Of a stretch of DNA of 12,792 nucleotides, positions 1 to 7,849 are shown piece by piece. Origin of the DNA: Bacteroidales bacterium (lineage in GTDB: Bacteria; Bacteroidota; Bacteroidia; Bacteroidales; ML635J-15); assembly GCA_007130555.1 (NCBI GenBank), contig SLSH01000137.1, forward strand, positions 1 through 12,792, read 5' to 3'. Both the position numbers and the translations under genes were made by a program. The notes under the pieces are model-generated. The model had not been told where the DNA came from, ran no database searches, and worked only from the letters and a program-made list of their open reading frames with translations. How positions within the stretch are numbered: the stretch's first letter is position 1; the number at the start of each line of letters is the position of its first letter.

Positions 1-1335
1 AATATAAGAGCCTTCTCCCACAAGGTCAGGTTCAAAGGTTCCCGCATTTTCATCGGTAATTCCTTCTCCCGACCATACTCCGCCTTCGGTTGCGGCAGTA
101 AGGGTAACTGCAGGTTCATCAGCGCAATAAGGTCCTGCAGGTGTAATTGTTGCATCGGGAGTTTCAAATACCTGAATGGTAATCTGATCTGTACCCGTAC
201 ATCCGTATTCGTCTGTTATAACAACCGTATATTCTCCCACATGAGATAATGTTGATTCAAATCCGGGATTTTGTTCAGTACTTTCAAAATCAGCGGGACC
301 TGACCATTCCCACGAAATCCCTGTATCAACCGTAAGCTCAATATTTTCTCCTGCACAAACAGGACTGTTGCTTCCTGCTGTCGGCACCGGAACCGAAACT
401 GCAACATCCAGCAGTCTCACAGGACTTTCTCCGCAATCATTAACCGCTTTTACGGAAATTTCTCCCGGTTCAATTCCTGTATCAACCGTAATACTGTGAG
501 TATTTTCGCCCGAAACAATTGTCCAATCGCCCGGTACTGTCCACTGATAAATTATACCGTCAACTTGTGTAACGCTATAAGTTAAATCCGTTGCATTTTT
601 ACAAACCGTTGTATTTCCGGTTATTTCAGACGGCTGTACTGGTTCCGTATTTGAAATGTCAAAAAAGTATTCCTGATTTTCAGAGGGATTATCGGTTACG
701 GACAAAAAATCACCTGAAACAAAAACAGTAAATCTAAGCTCATCTCCTATCTCATAAGGGAAATAAGATTTTATGGATTTTTGTTTTAAAAAAGATGCTT
801 CCGTTTTCTCAGCCGATAATGAGCCGTTATATTTGATTTCAGGAGATAAGCCTCCCTTCTGCCCGAACTTAATCATTTTGATATGCTGTAAATATCGTCC
901 CGACATTACCGTTAAAATATAAGTTTTGGAACTGCCTGCATAAAAAGTAAAATTATGCATCCCGCGTTCAAATATATCCTGATAACGGGCAACATGCCTT
1001 CCGGTTAAATCATATATATTTATTGTAAAATCATCCTTTTCGGGTATAAAAACATCAATTTCGGTTTTTGTTTCAAACGGATTGGGATAATTCTGAGATA
1101 CATAAAAACCCGTATGCAAATCGTTTGTTACATCAATACCTGTAAAAATAATTGTCAGCACGGTATCATTCCAGTACAAAGTTGTATCGCCACCCTGTGT
1201 AAGATTTTTAATTAATATACTATCCGACACGGCATACTCACAATTGTGATTTGCTGTAAAACTGAATGATATCTCTTGTGCATGCAAACCTGCAATTACA
1301 AATAATATAAATAATATTGCAATATTTTTTTTCAT
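1..1335 (-). CDS. Secreted multidomain adhesin-like protein, N-terminal 445 residues (3' part beyond window)
   Basis: The frame is open from the ATG at 1335-1333 to the left edge, so only the N-terminal part is present. It starts with a signal peptide (MKKNIAILFILFVIAGLHA, then QEISF). A domain with a YPNPFETKTEI...YDLTGRHVARY core follows, matching the T9SS C-terminal sorting / FlgD-Ig-like fold but lying at about residues 78-160. After a linker (YFPYEIGDELRFTVFVSGDF) come a PKD-like domain (YQWTVPGDWTIVSGENTHSI), one Ig-like repeat (SPVCAGENIELTVDTG to GEYTVVITDEYGCTGT), and the start of a different Ig-like repeat (PAGPYCADEPAVTLTAA...GVWSGEGI). It is closely similar in protein and DNA to the downstream-numbered gene at 1583-4813; 916-963 is identical to 4388-4435. 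The likely role is a cell-surface or secreted adhesin or structural protein. The C-terminal domain is not visible, so FISUMP is only a guess by analogy. Gene-call confidence is high; function is inferred. Confidence 0.9.
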   Translation of the reverse strand, partial: MKKNIAILFILFVIAGLHAQEISFSFTANHNCEYAVSDSILIKNLTQGGDTTLYWNDTVLTIIFTGIDVTNDLHTGFYVSQNYPNPFETKTEIDVFIPEKDDFTINIYDLTGRHVARYQDIFERGMHNFTFYAGSSKTYILTVMSGRYLQHIKMIKFGQKGGLSPEIKYNGSLSAEKTEASFLKQKSIKSYFPYEIGDELRFTVFVSGDFLSVTDNPSENQEYFFDISNTEPVQPSEITGNTTVCKNATDLTYSVTQVDGIIYQWTVPGDWTIVSGENTHSITVDTGIEPGEISVKAVNDCGESPVRLLDVAVSVPVPTAGSNSPVCAGENIELTVDTGISWEWSGPADFESTEQNPGFESTLSHVGEYTVVITDEYGCTGTDQITIQVFETPDATITPAGPYCADEPAVTLTAATEGGVWSGEGITDENAGTFEPDLVGEGSYI

Positions 1336-1365
1336 AATTTCATTTTTTTTAACTTATAACAAACA

Positions 1366-1373
1366 CAAATATA
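1366..1373 (-). promoter_or_regulatory. Bacteroidota-type -7 box for the partial secreted-protein gene
   Basis: The minus strand reads TATATTTG here, a full match to the TAnnTTTG -7 consensus of Bacteroidota. It begins 31 bases before the ATG. The flanking 15 bases (1365-1379) are identical to those at 4843-4857 before the paralogue, at the same distance from its start. I see no exact TTTG -33 element at the usual 19-21 base spacing. Confidence 0.5.
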
Positions 1374-1582
1374 CAAAAATTTCTTATAAATACTAATGAA
1401 TAAAAATAAAATTTAATAAAAGTAAACTTAAAACTATCTGCACCTAATTATTTTCAAAAGTGCTTATTGATAATTGATTGTTAATAACTTAAAAAATGGA
1501 AAAAATATTTTATTTTTCCCTCTCCGAATGGTTAAAATCATATAGGTAACAATTTTTTGAAGTAAGAGATAATTTGAACAAT

Positions 1583-4500
1583 CTACTCCATAACACATCT
1601 TACGGAAAATCCGCTATCCTTAATGTAGAAATTTCTATGTATCTGGGATTCTCTATAATCCAGATCGCGATACCAAGCACTTTCTTCATCTTCATCGGTT
1701 GCTGCCCAGGAAATACTGTTATTACCTTTTTCATAAAAACTGTCATAGCCTAAGTAAAAGCCTCCGGGAATAGAAACAAATCCGCTTGTATTAAACTCAG
1801 GGTCGCTTATTAAATCTCCTGATTGCCATAAGAAAGAATTTCCGGCAAGTTTACTGCCTTCGTTTGTACCACGAAATCCTGAATTATCAGCTTGAAATGT
1901 ACTCATACCAAGTTCCAGTTCTAATGTTTTCCAGTCATCATCTGTTGGTAATTTCCAGCCAGCCGGACAAGCAGTCATTGCTGCTGACCAATTATAAAGA
2001 ACTCCATAAATTTCGTAATTTTCCGTAGCTTTGGCTTCCGCTACAACATTTCCGTTATATCCATAAACATAGTAATGTGGCTCTGTATTTGAACTCGTAC
2101 CTTCTTCATGAACCGAAGGCAAGTAACGTAAATTTTCTGCAATCCAGCATTGTTCTCCGATTTGTACGGTTGGATACCAATATCCCATGTATTCCAAATG
2201 ATCTCCGCAAATTTCAAACGGGCAATATATGGTATTTTTTTCTAAAATCAGCACTTCGGCTTGTCCGCAATGATTATTATAAGCCCAGACATATAAAGTC
2301 TGTAATTCGCCGCAATCCAAATTCGTTTGTAAAAATGTTGTGTTTACACCAATATCGGTAGCTTCTTCATAATTATTTTCCGTATTGTATTTATACCCAT
2401 CCATATTTGTTACAGGGTTCCAGTTCCATTCGATTTGATACTGGTCGGGAATATGAATGCCTGTTGTCGAAGCATCGGGTACTGTATTTACGGTAACATC
2501 TGTCAAAGAAGTTCCCGTACATCCGTTTGCATCTGCTACTACAACAGTATATACCCCCATATTTAAAGTTATTGCCGATAAAATTCCGGGGTTTTGCAGC
2601 GTACTTGCAAAGTCACCGGGACCTGTCCATTCCCACGAAATTCCGATATCAACCGTAAATTCAATATCTTCTCCTGCACAAACAGGGCTGTTACTACCTG
2701 CTGTAGGTATCGGATTTATATTAACCGTAACATCTGTTGAAGAAGTTCCCATACATCCGTTTTCGTCTGTTACTACAACCGTATATTCTCCTGCATTTAA
2801 GATTGTTGCCTGTAAAATTACGGGATTTTGTTCTGTACTTGAAAATCCTTCAGAACCTGTCCATTCCCACGAAAATCCTACATCTACCGTAAATTCAATA
2901 TTTTCGTCTTCACAAACAGGACTGTTGCTAACGACTGTCGGAACGGGATTTTCATTTACCGTAACATCTGTCGAAGAAGTTACCGTACATCCGTTAGCAT
3001 CCGTTACTACAACCGTATATTCTCCTGTATTTAAGATTGTTGCCGATAAAATTCCGGGATTTTGTTCCGTACTTGAAAAATCACCGGGACCTGTCCATTC
3101 CCACGAAATTCCAGTATCAACCGTAAATTCAATATTTTCGTCTTCGCAAACAGGACTGTTACTAACGGCTGTCGGAACGGGATTTTCATTTACCGTAACA
3201 TCTGTCGAAGAAGTTCCCGTACATCCGTTAGTATCCGTTACTACAACCGTATATTCTCCTTCATGAGATAATACAGATAATTCAATTACAGGGTTTTGTT
3301 CCGTACTTGCAAAATCACCGGGACCTGTCCATTCCCACGAAATTCCCGTATCAACCGTAAATTCAATATTTTCGTCTTCACAAACAGGACTGTTGTTAAC
3401 GGCTATCGGAACGGGATTTTCATTTACCGTAACATCTGTCGAAGAAGTTCCCGTACATCCGTATTCATCTGTTACTACAACAGTATATTCTCCTGCATTT
3501 AAGATTGTTGCCTGTAAAATTACGGGATTTTGTTCTGTACTTGAAAATCCTTCAGAACCTGTCCATTCCCACGAAAATCCTGTATCTACCGCGAGCTCAA
3601 TATTTTCATCTTCACATACAGGGCTGTTACTTCCTGCTGTCGGCATAGGACTTTCATATATTGTAATTTCAAAACTCTCTTCAGCAGGACAATTAACATC
3701 ATACGCATAAACATAAATTGTTTGAGAGACAGTAATTTCGGCTCCTGCTGACAGTTCTGCTCCCTCCCCGTTTGGTCCTGCAAAATAACTGCCGTTTGTT
3801 AATTCCGGCAATTCATATATATCACATGCTATTACATCGTCAGGACTATCAACAAGAGGTTTTTTATGTGTTATTATCAGCAATGACGAAACATCGCCCT
3901 CTCCGCAACTATTAACTGCTTTTACGGTAATTTCACCTGATTCTGCCCCTGCATCAACAGTAATGCTGTGAGTATTTTCACCCGAAACAATTGTCCAGTC
4001 GCCCGGGACTGTCCATTCATAAGTAACCCCGTCAATTTGCGTAGCTTCAAAAATTAAATTCGTATCATATTCACAAGCTTCATCAACGCCGGTCAATTCT
4101 AATGTTCCACCAGGGACTTCATTTGCTATATCAAAGAAATATTCCTCACTTACGGTCGGACTATCAGTAATTTCCAAAAAATCACCTGAAACAAAAACCG
4201 TAAATTTAAGTTCATCTCCTATTTCATAAGGAAAATAGGTTTTTGCGGATTTTTGTCTTAAAACAGGATCTTCTGTATTTTCTTCCGGAACTGTTCCGTT
4301 ATACTCAATCTGAGGGGTCATACTCCCGGATTGCCCGAACTGAAGCATTTTTATATGCTGTAAATGTTGTCCCGACATTACCGTCAGAATATAAGTTTTG
4401 GAACTGCCTGCATAAAAAGTAAAATTATGCATCCCCATATCAAGCAAATTATTGTACAGGGCAACCTGCCTCCCCGTTAAATCAAATACATTAATCGTAA

Positions 4501-4813
4501 AATCGTCTTTCAGGGGTACAAAAATATCAATTTCCGTTTTTGTTTCAAAAGGATTGGGATAATTCTGAGATACGTAAAATCCCGGCTGTCCCGCACTAAT
4601 AATATCAATATAACTGACATTTAACGTAAGTACGGTATCGTTCCAGTACAAAACCGTATCGCCCCCATGTGTAAGATTTTCAATTAATACACTATCCAAT
4701 TCGGCATACTCACAAGTGTGATTTGCGGTAAAACTGAAAGAAATTACTTGTTGTGCATGTATATTAGATACAGCAAATATTAATACCAATAAAACAATAA
4801 GATTTTTTTTCAT
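1583..4813 (-). CDS. Secreted FISUMP-domain protein with sorting-domain-like module and five Ig/PKD-like repeats
   Basis: This 1076-residue protein begins with a signal peptide (1-20, MKKNLIVLLVLIFAVSNIHA). Domain order is: short N-terminal region (21-75); T9SS sorting / FlgD-Ig-like module (78-160: QNYPNPFETKTEIDIF, NVFDLTGRQVALY); linker (190-235); PKD-like domain (about 236-315: YEWTVPGDWTIVSG); a further Ig-like segment (319-388); five 78-residue repeats (390-777); an Fn3-like domain (about 778-860); and a C-terminal FISUMP (Fib_succ_major) domain (about 866-1076). FISUMP hallmarks are TVQIGEQCWIAENLRY, YGVLYNWSAA, CPAGWKLPTDDDWKTL, ISWAATDED and GFSVRCVME at the end. The family has no established biochemical role; such proteins are surface or secreted and probably adhesive. 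There is no C-terminal sorting domain after FISUMP, so T9SS export is uncertain. The start is set by the signal peptide and the upstream -7 box. It lies between a paralogue and a wtpA-like gene, each with its own spacer, so it is probably transcribed alone. Confidence 0.95.
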   Translation of the reverse strand: MKKNLIVLLVLIFAVSNIHAQQVISFSFTANHTCEYAELDSVLIENLTHGGDTVLYWNDTVLTLNVSYIDIISAGQPGFYVSQNYPNPFETKTEIDIFVPLKDDFTINVFDLTGRQVALYNNLLDMGMHNFTFYAGSSKTYILTVMSGQHLQHIKMLQFGQSGSMTPQIEYNGTVPEENTEDPVLRQKSAKTYFPYEIGDELKFTVFVSGDFLEITDSPTVSEEYFFDIANEVPGGTLELTGVDEACEYDTNLIFEATQIDGVTYEWTVPGDWTIVSGENTHSITVDAGAESGEITVKAVNSCGEGDVSSLLIITHKKPLVDSPDDVIACDIYELPELTNGSYFAGPNGEGAELSAGAEITVSQTIYVYAYDVNCPAEESFEITIYESPMPTAGSNSPVCEDENIELAVDTGFSWEWTGSEGFSSTEQNPVILQATILNAGEYTVVVTDEYGCTGTSSTDVTVNENPVPIAVNNSPVCEDENIEFTVDTGISWEWTGPGDFASTEQNPVIELSVLSHEGEYTVVVTDTNGCTGTSSTDVTVNENPVPTAVSNSPVCEDENIEFTVDTGISWEWTGPGDFSSTEQNPGILSATILNTGEYTVVVTDANGCTVTSSTDVTVNENPVPTVVSNSPVCEDENIEFTVDVGFSWEWTGSEGFSSTEQNPVILQATILNAGEYTVVVTDENGCMGTSSTDVTVNINPIPTAGSNSPVCAGEDIEFTVDIGISWEWTGPGDFASTLQNPGILSAITLNMGVYTVVVADANGCTGTSLTDVTVNTVPDASTTGIHIPDQYQIEWNWNPVTNMDGYKYNTENNYEEATDIGVNTTFLQTNLDCGELQTLYVWAYNNHCGQAEVLILEKNTIYCPFEICGDHLEYMGYWYPTVQIGEQCWIAENLRYLPSVHEEGTSSNTEPHYYVYGYNGNVVAEAKATENYEIYGVLYNWSAAMTACPAGWKLPTDDDWKTLELELGMSTFQADNSGFRGTNEGSKLAGNSFLWQSGDLISDPEFNTSGFVSIPGGFYLGYDSFYEKGNNSISWAATDEDEESAWYRDLDYRESQIHRNFYIKDSGFSVRCVME
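2483..3646 (-). repeat. Five tandem 234-bp (78-residue) Ig/PKD-like coding repeats
   Basis: Units, in protein order, lie at 3646-3413, 3412-3179, 3178-2945, 2944-2711 and 2710-2483, the last two residues shorter. Each reads PT.xSNSPVC....IEFTVD.G.SWEWTG, then a variable middle, then GEYTVVVTD.NGCTGTSSTDVTVN. Units 1 and 4 share GSEGFSSTEQNPVILQATIL in the middle. Units 2, 3 and 5 instead carry GPGDF followed by different tails. Every full unit is exactly 78 residues with no indels. Two conserved Cys per unit (SPVC and NGC) could form a disulfide. The DNA is nearly as conserved as the protein. Confidence 0.92.
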
Positions 4814-4843
4814 ATTTCAAATTTTTTATAGTAAAATTATTTA

Positions 4844-4851
4844 CAAATATA
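4844..4851 (-). promoter_or_regulatory. Bacteroidota-type -7 box for the FISUMP-protein gene
   Basis: The minus strand reads TATATTTG, matching TAnnTTTG, 31 bases before the ATG at 4813. The surrounding 15 bases and the spacing are the same as at 1365-1379 before the paralogous gene, which argues for a functional element rather than chance in AT-rich DNA. No good -33 TTTG is seen. Confidence 0.5.
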
Positions 4852-4900
4852 CAAAAAAAATATTAAAAAAAAATATTTTTTTCTGAAAGATAAGATTATG

Positions 4901-4978
4901 CAGTGGTTTTGGCACTCACAGGTGGTTTTGACACATATACAGGTGGTGGGCTGCGATCAACCGCCTGTATGTGTCAAA
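4901..4978. repeat. Compound direct and inverted repeat overlapping the wtpA-like 3' end
   Basis: On the plus strand two imperfect tandem units, CAGTGGTTTTGGCACTCA (4901-4918) and CAGGTGGTTTTGACACATA (from 4919), are followed by a third partial CAGGTGGT (4940-4947). Superimposed is a long inverted repeat. The left arm is 4927-4947 (TTTGACACATATACAGGTGGT split by one 2-base bulge) and the right arm is 4960-4978 (ACCGCCTGTATGTGTCAAA), with a 12-base loop at 4948-4959. The right arm encodes the last residues of the wtpA-like protein (LTHTGG) and its TGA stop (4959-4957) sits in the loop. No U-run follows either arm, so it is not a textbook intrinsic terminator; a REP- or MITE-like intergenic repeat is an alternative. 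Confidence 0.7.
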
Positions 4979-5934
4979 GTTTCCGACAAGTTCTCAGGAA
5001 TATTATCCTTATACTTTTCGTCTGAAAAATTCACAGGCATCATTCCGTTTTCCTTTAATATTCTGCCTCCTTTTTCGGGGTTTATAATAAACAATGCCAT
5101 TTTGATTGCCGCATCATAATTTTGACAATTAAAAGGAATACAAAATCCATACAGAATTGAAGAACCCGTAATTTCAAGTTTTTCTCCCTGTGTTGCCCCG
5201 TCAACAATTGTACTTACCGAATTATAAAAAGATTCAAATTCAGGATTGCTTAAATTTATTTCATCCGGTAAATTCACAATTTTCAGATTATGTTGAATTG
5301 CAACCGATTTATATATCATCAGATAATCTATATTTCCTGTTTCAAGAAGTGCAATCAAATCAACCTCTTTAGGACGAATTACTGTTTTTTCTTTTTCAAT
5401 CAGCCTATCGGCAAGTCCATTTTTGTTATATAATTTTTCTGCCAACATAAAAACAAAAAGAGTTCTGTATCCGCATGGGTCGAGATTTGGCTCGGACCGA
5501 CCTATTCTCACTCCGTCTTTTAATAGAATTTCGTGCCAGTTATCCTGATTAATTTCGTTTGCATATTTTGATTTTTCGTTATAAGCAATAATCATTTCGT
5601 TTGAGGCAAAAACATAGCTCCAACCTGCATAATCAGGATACATAATATTATCAATAATCAAATGGTCGGCTAATGCCAAAATATCGCAATTTTTACCTAA
5701 ATCGGTAATTTTACGTGCAGCGGCAAGACTTCCCGATTGTTCAATAAAAATATCCATGCCGGGATTTTCTTTTTTAAATTCATCCGATATATGATAAAAC
5801 GGAACTGACAAACTGCCCGCATGAAAAATAATAATCTTCTCCTTATCTGATGTCCGGCAGGAAGATAACACTATTAAAAATGCAATCAACAAATAATAAA
5901 AATTAAAATTCATTTTTTTGATTATGTCTTTCAT
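4957..5934 (-). CDS. wtpA: WtpA-like tungstate/molybdate ABC transporter substrate-binding lipoprotein
   Basis: The gene encodes 325 residues. A hydrophobic N-terminal segment ends in a lipobox (VLSSC, Cys26), so this is probably a lipid-anchored periplasmic binding protein that captures tungstate or molybdate for an ABC importer. Family signatures are HAGSLSVPF (38-46), EQSGSLAAARKITDLGKNCD (65-84), the hinge-region ASNEMIIAY, IGRSEPNLDPCGYR (144-157), YKSVAIQHNL (208-217) and LPDEINL (222-228). These fit the WtpA branch, common in archaea and some anaerobes, better than short ModA. The length is typical. Met8 is an alternative start; neither has a clear ribosome binding site. No permease or ATPase gene is adjacent here: the next gene downstream on the same strand is the secreted FISUMP protein, and upstream is a divergent lipoprotein. 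The C-terminal LTHTGG is encoded by a repeat element, so the original end may have been replaced. Confidence 0.88.
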   Translation of the reverse strand: MKDIIKKMNFNFYYLLIAFLIVLSSCRTSDKEKIIIFHAGSLSVPFYHISDEFKKENPGMDIFIEQSGSLAAARKITDLGKNCDILALADHLIIDNIMYPDYAGWSYVFASNEMIIAYNEKSKYANEINQDNWHEILLKDGVRIGRSEPNLDPCGYRTLFVFMLAEKLYNKNGLADRLIEKEKTVIRPKEVDLIALLETGNIDYLMIYKSVAIQHNLKIVNLPDEINLSNPEFESFYNSVSTIVDGATQGEKLEITGSSILYGFCIPFNCQNYDAAIKMALFIINPEKGGRILKENGMMPVNFSDEKYKDNIPENLSETLTHTGG

Positions 5935-6280
5935 AAGAATTATTCTTTAAAATCTTAAAAATAATTAAAAAAATCTTAAAACCCGACAACAAATATCGTA
6001 TTAAAAAATTGATTTTGTATGATTTTTTTATGAATAATCCCTGAAAAAAATGTTATTTTTGCACAAAAAACTGCTGTTAAAAAAAGCATATATTTGCTAC
6101 CGGTATTTTTAATAAAAAACGGTCAACCATATTGGTTTTACCGAACTTACGTTTCAGGCATTAAACCACATCCAACTTCAAATCCCGACCACTCATCCAC
6201 TTGTCTTGCCCAAAAAAACCAAATTTTATTCCAATTATAATTAAAAAAGCAGTATTTTTGTAAAAAAAAAACTAAAAATT
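5935..6280. other. Gene-free divergent region between wtpA-like and RCC1 lipoprotein genes
   Basis: This 346-bp region separates divergent genes and has no credible ORF. It contains a perfect 13-base palindrome AAGAATTATTCTT at 5935-5947, immediately before the wtpA-like start. On the plus strand there are three TAnnTTTG boxes, at 6054-6061, 6089-6096 and 6253-6260. From about 6117 to 6220 the composition shifts: it is less AT-rich and pyrimidine/A-rich, unlike the A/T-dominated flanks. That part could be a small RNA, the remnant of a deleted gene or inserted DNA; I cannot decide from sequence alone. Confidence 0.5.
6253..6260 (+). promoter_or_regulatory. Possible -7 box for the RCC1 lipoprotein gene
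   Basis: TATTTTTG matches TAnnTTTG and ends 20 bases before the ATG at 6281, giving a short leader. There is no TTTG at -33 spacing, and two other matching boxes lie further upstream (6054 and 6089), so the assignment is tentative. Confidence 0.3.
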
Positions 6281-7849
6281 ATGAAGAATATTAAGAATTT
6301 AAAGATTTATACAATTATTCTAACAGGAATAATTTTAATAATTACAAGTAGTTGTGAAAAAGAAGAAGATTTTATTGATAATGAGAATCTTCCTGTAGTT
6401 TCAACAAAAGAAATTACTGAAATTACAGCTAATTCTGCTGTTAGTGGAGGAACAATTACCGAACAAGGAGGTAGTGAGATTTCCGAAAGAGGAATAGTTT
6501 GGTCAACATCTTCCGAACCAACAATAGATAATAAAAGCGGAATTACATCAGATGGTAATGGTACAGGAAGTTATACAAGTAATTTAACTTCACTGTCATC
6601 AGGAGTAGAATATTTTGTAAGAGCTTATGCCACAAATTCTTATGGTACATCATACGGAAATGAATTATCGTTTACAACAACAAGTGTTTCGGTAGAAGAT
6701 GTAGAACCCAAGTTGGCGACTGGTCAAAATTTTTCTTTGGCATTAAAAAAAGACGGAACCGTTTGGGCATGGGGTAGAAATGACAGAGGTCAGTTGGGAG
6801 ATGGTACCAAAAATAATAATCCAACTCCTGCACAAGTAATGGGTTTACCACCTATTGTTGATATAGCAGCAACCAGCAGAGCCTCTTATGCCGTGGGTTA
6901 TGACGGTAGTCTATGGATTTGGGGAAGTACTTATGACTTAAATGCAACTGATCTGGGGAATTACGATGCTTTAAATCCTGTTGTTGTACCTGGCATCTCA
7001 GAAATAACTGTAATTTCTGCAGGTAAATTGCATGTATTAGCAATAGATGAAAATAAAAATCTCTATGCATGGGGATCAGGTGAAAATGGAAAACTCGGAC
7101 ATGGTGGTACTGACAATAGATTCTCTCCCGTACATATTACAGGTATAAGTAATGTAATTGAGGTTTCTGCGGGTGGAGAACACTCGCTTGCTCTAACAAA
7201 CGATGGAACGGTTTGGGCTTGGGGTAGAAACTCATCTGCAGAACTAGGTAATGCGGATGGAGGTATTTCAAGTATCCCGATTCAGGTTGCAGGAATATCA
7301 AATGTTATTGATATTGCCGCTACTAACAGCACTTTTTCAATGGCTCTGAAAAATGACGGAACTGTTTGGGCATGGGGACAAAATCAAAACGGAAACCCTT
7401 TTGGGTTTGGAACACAGCAAAATCCGGGAGAAGGCGTAGGAACATATTATAGTCCCGTACAAACTCCATTTAGCGATGTAAAAAGCATAAAAGTTTACGA
7501 TAGTAGTACCATTGCCTTGAAAAATGACGGAACTATCTGGTGTGCAGGATTTTATTCTACAAGCATAGGAATATTGCCGGCACTAGTACCAAATGAACAT
7601 GAAAATATTTCAAATATTCCGCACACTAATTCAAAACGCTTACCTATACCAACAATGAGTCCTCACTATTCAAATGTTAAAGACATTGGAAAGCCATGGG
7701 GACAAGGACCCGGACATATACAATTTATATACGAAAATGGAAATGTATGGGGCAGCGGAAACAATAACTACGGACAACTTGGAGATGGAAATACTTCCCT
7801 AGAATATGTGAGACAAGCAGTTAAGGCAAACATTGAGTTACCGCAATAA
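6281..7849 (+). CDS. Lipoprotein with Fn3-like domain and RCC1-repeat beta-propeller
   Basis: The gene encodes 522 residues. The N-terminus is a lipoprotein signal ending in ITSSC (Cys25) followed by acidic residues (EKEED), as expected for an exported Bacteroidota lipoprotein. Residues about 38-135 form the Fn3-like module often seen in these lipoproteins (GGTITEQGGSEISERGIVWS ... YFVRAYATNSYGTSYG). Residues about 143-522 are RCC1/ATS1-type repeats with the core SLALK.DGTVWAWG.N..GQLG.G; clear copies begin near 150, 200, 250, 300, 352, 408 and 480, so a seven-bladed propeller is likely. Blade six (about 408-470) is degenerate. The role is probably surface binding or scaffolding; eukaryotic RCC1 exchange activity should not be assumed. 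It is a single gene between two spacers, and the ATG is supported by the signal sequence. No partner genes are evident. Confidence 0.92.
   Translation: MKNIKNLKIYTIILTGIILIITSSCEKEEDFIDNENLPVVSTKEITEITANSAVSGGTITEQGGSEISERGIVWSTSSEPTIDNKSGITSDGNGTGSYTSNLTSLSSGVEYFVRAYATNSYGTSYGNELSFTTTSVSVEDVEPKLATGQNFSLALKKDGTVWAWGRNDRGQLGDGTKNNNPTPAQVMGLPPIVDIAATSRASYAVGYDGSLWIWGSTYDLNATDLGNYDALNPVVVPGISEITVISAGKLHVLAIDENKNLYAWGSGENGKLGHGGTDNRFSPVHITGISNVIEVSAGGEHSLALTNDGTVWAWGRNSSAELGNADGGISSIPIQVAGISNVIDIAATNSTFSMALKNDGTVWAWGQNQNGNPFGFGTQQNPGEGVGTYYSPVQTPFSDVKSIKVYDSSTIALKNDGTIWCAGFYSTSIGILPALVPNEHENISNIPHTNSKRLPIPTMSPHYSNVKDIGKPWGQGPGHIQFIYENGNVWGSGNNNYGQLGDGNTSLEYVRQAVKANIELPQ

Noticed and set aside
216..407. 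Minus-strand 63-codon ORF
   Set aside because: It is a different frame of the open secreted-protein gene covering 1-1335; the in-frame reading has domain matches and this one does not.
2077..2361. Plus-strand 94-codon ORF
   Set aside because: It lies wholly opposite the FISUMP and Fn3-like part of the minus-strand gene, which has clear domain homology.
2457..3266. Plus-strand ORF of 269 codons, itself repetitive
   Set aside because: It is the antisense of the 78-residue repeat array, and its openness follows from the periodic sequence of the real minus-strand gene. It has no promoter, signal or recognisable domain.
4901..4978. CRISPR array
   Set aside because: Only two and a half imperfect units without spacers of uniform length, and no cas genes nearby.
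4898..5119. Plus-strand 73-codon ORF spanning the repeat element
   Set aside because: Most of it is antisense to the WtpA-like C-terminus and its start lies in the direct repeats; no homology recognised.
6117..6220. Integron attC-like recombination site
   Set aside because: I could not find paired core sites of the RYYYAAC/GTTRRRY type in the right arrangement.
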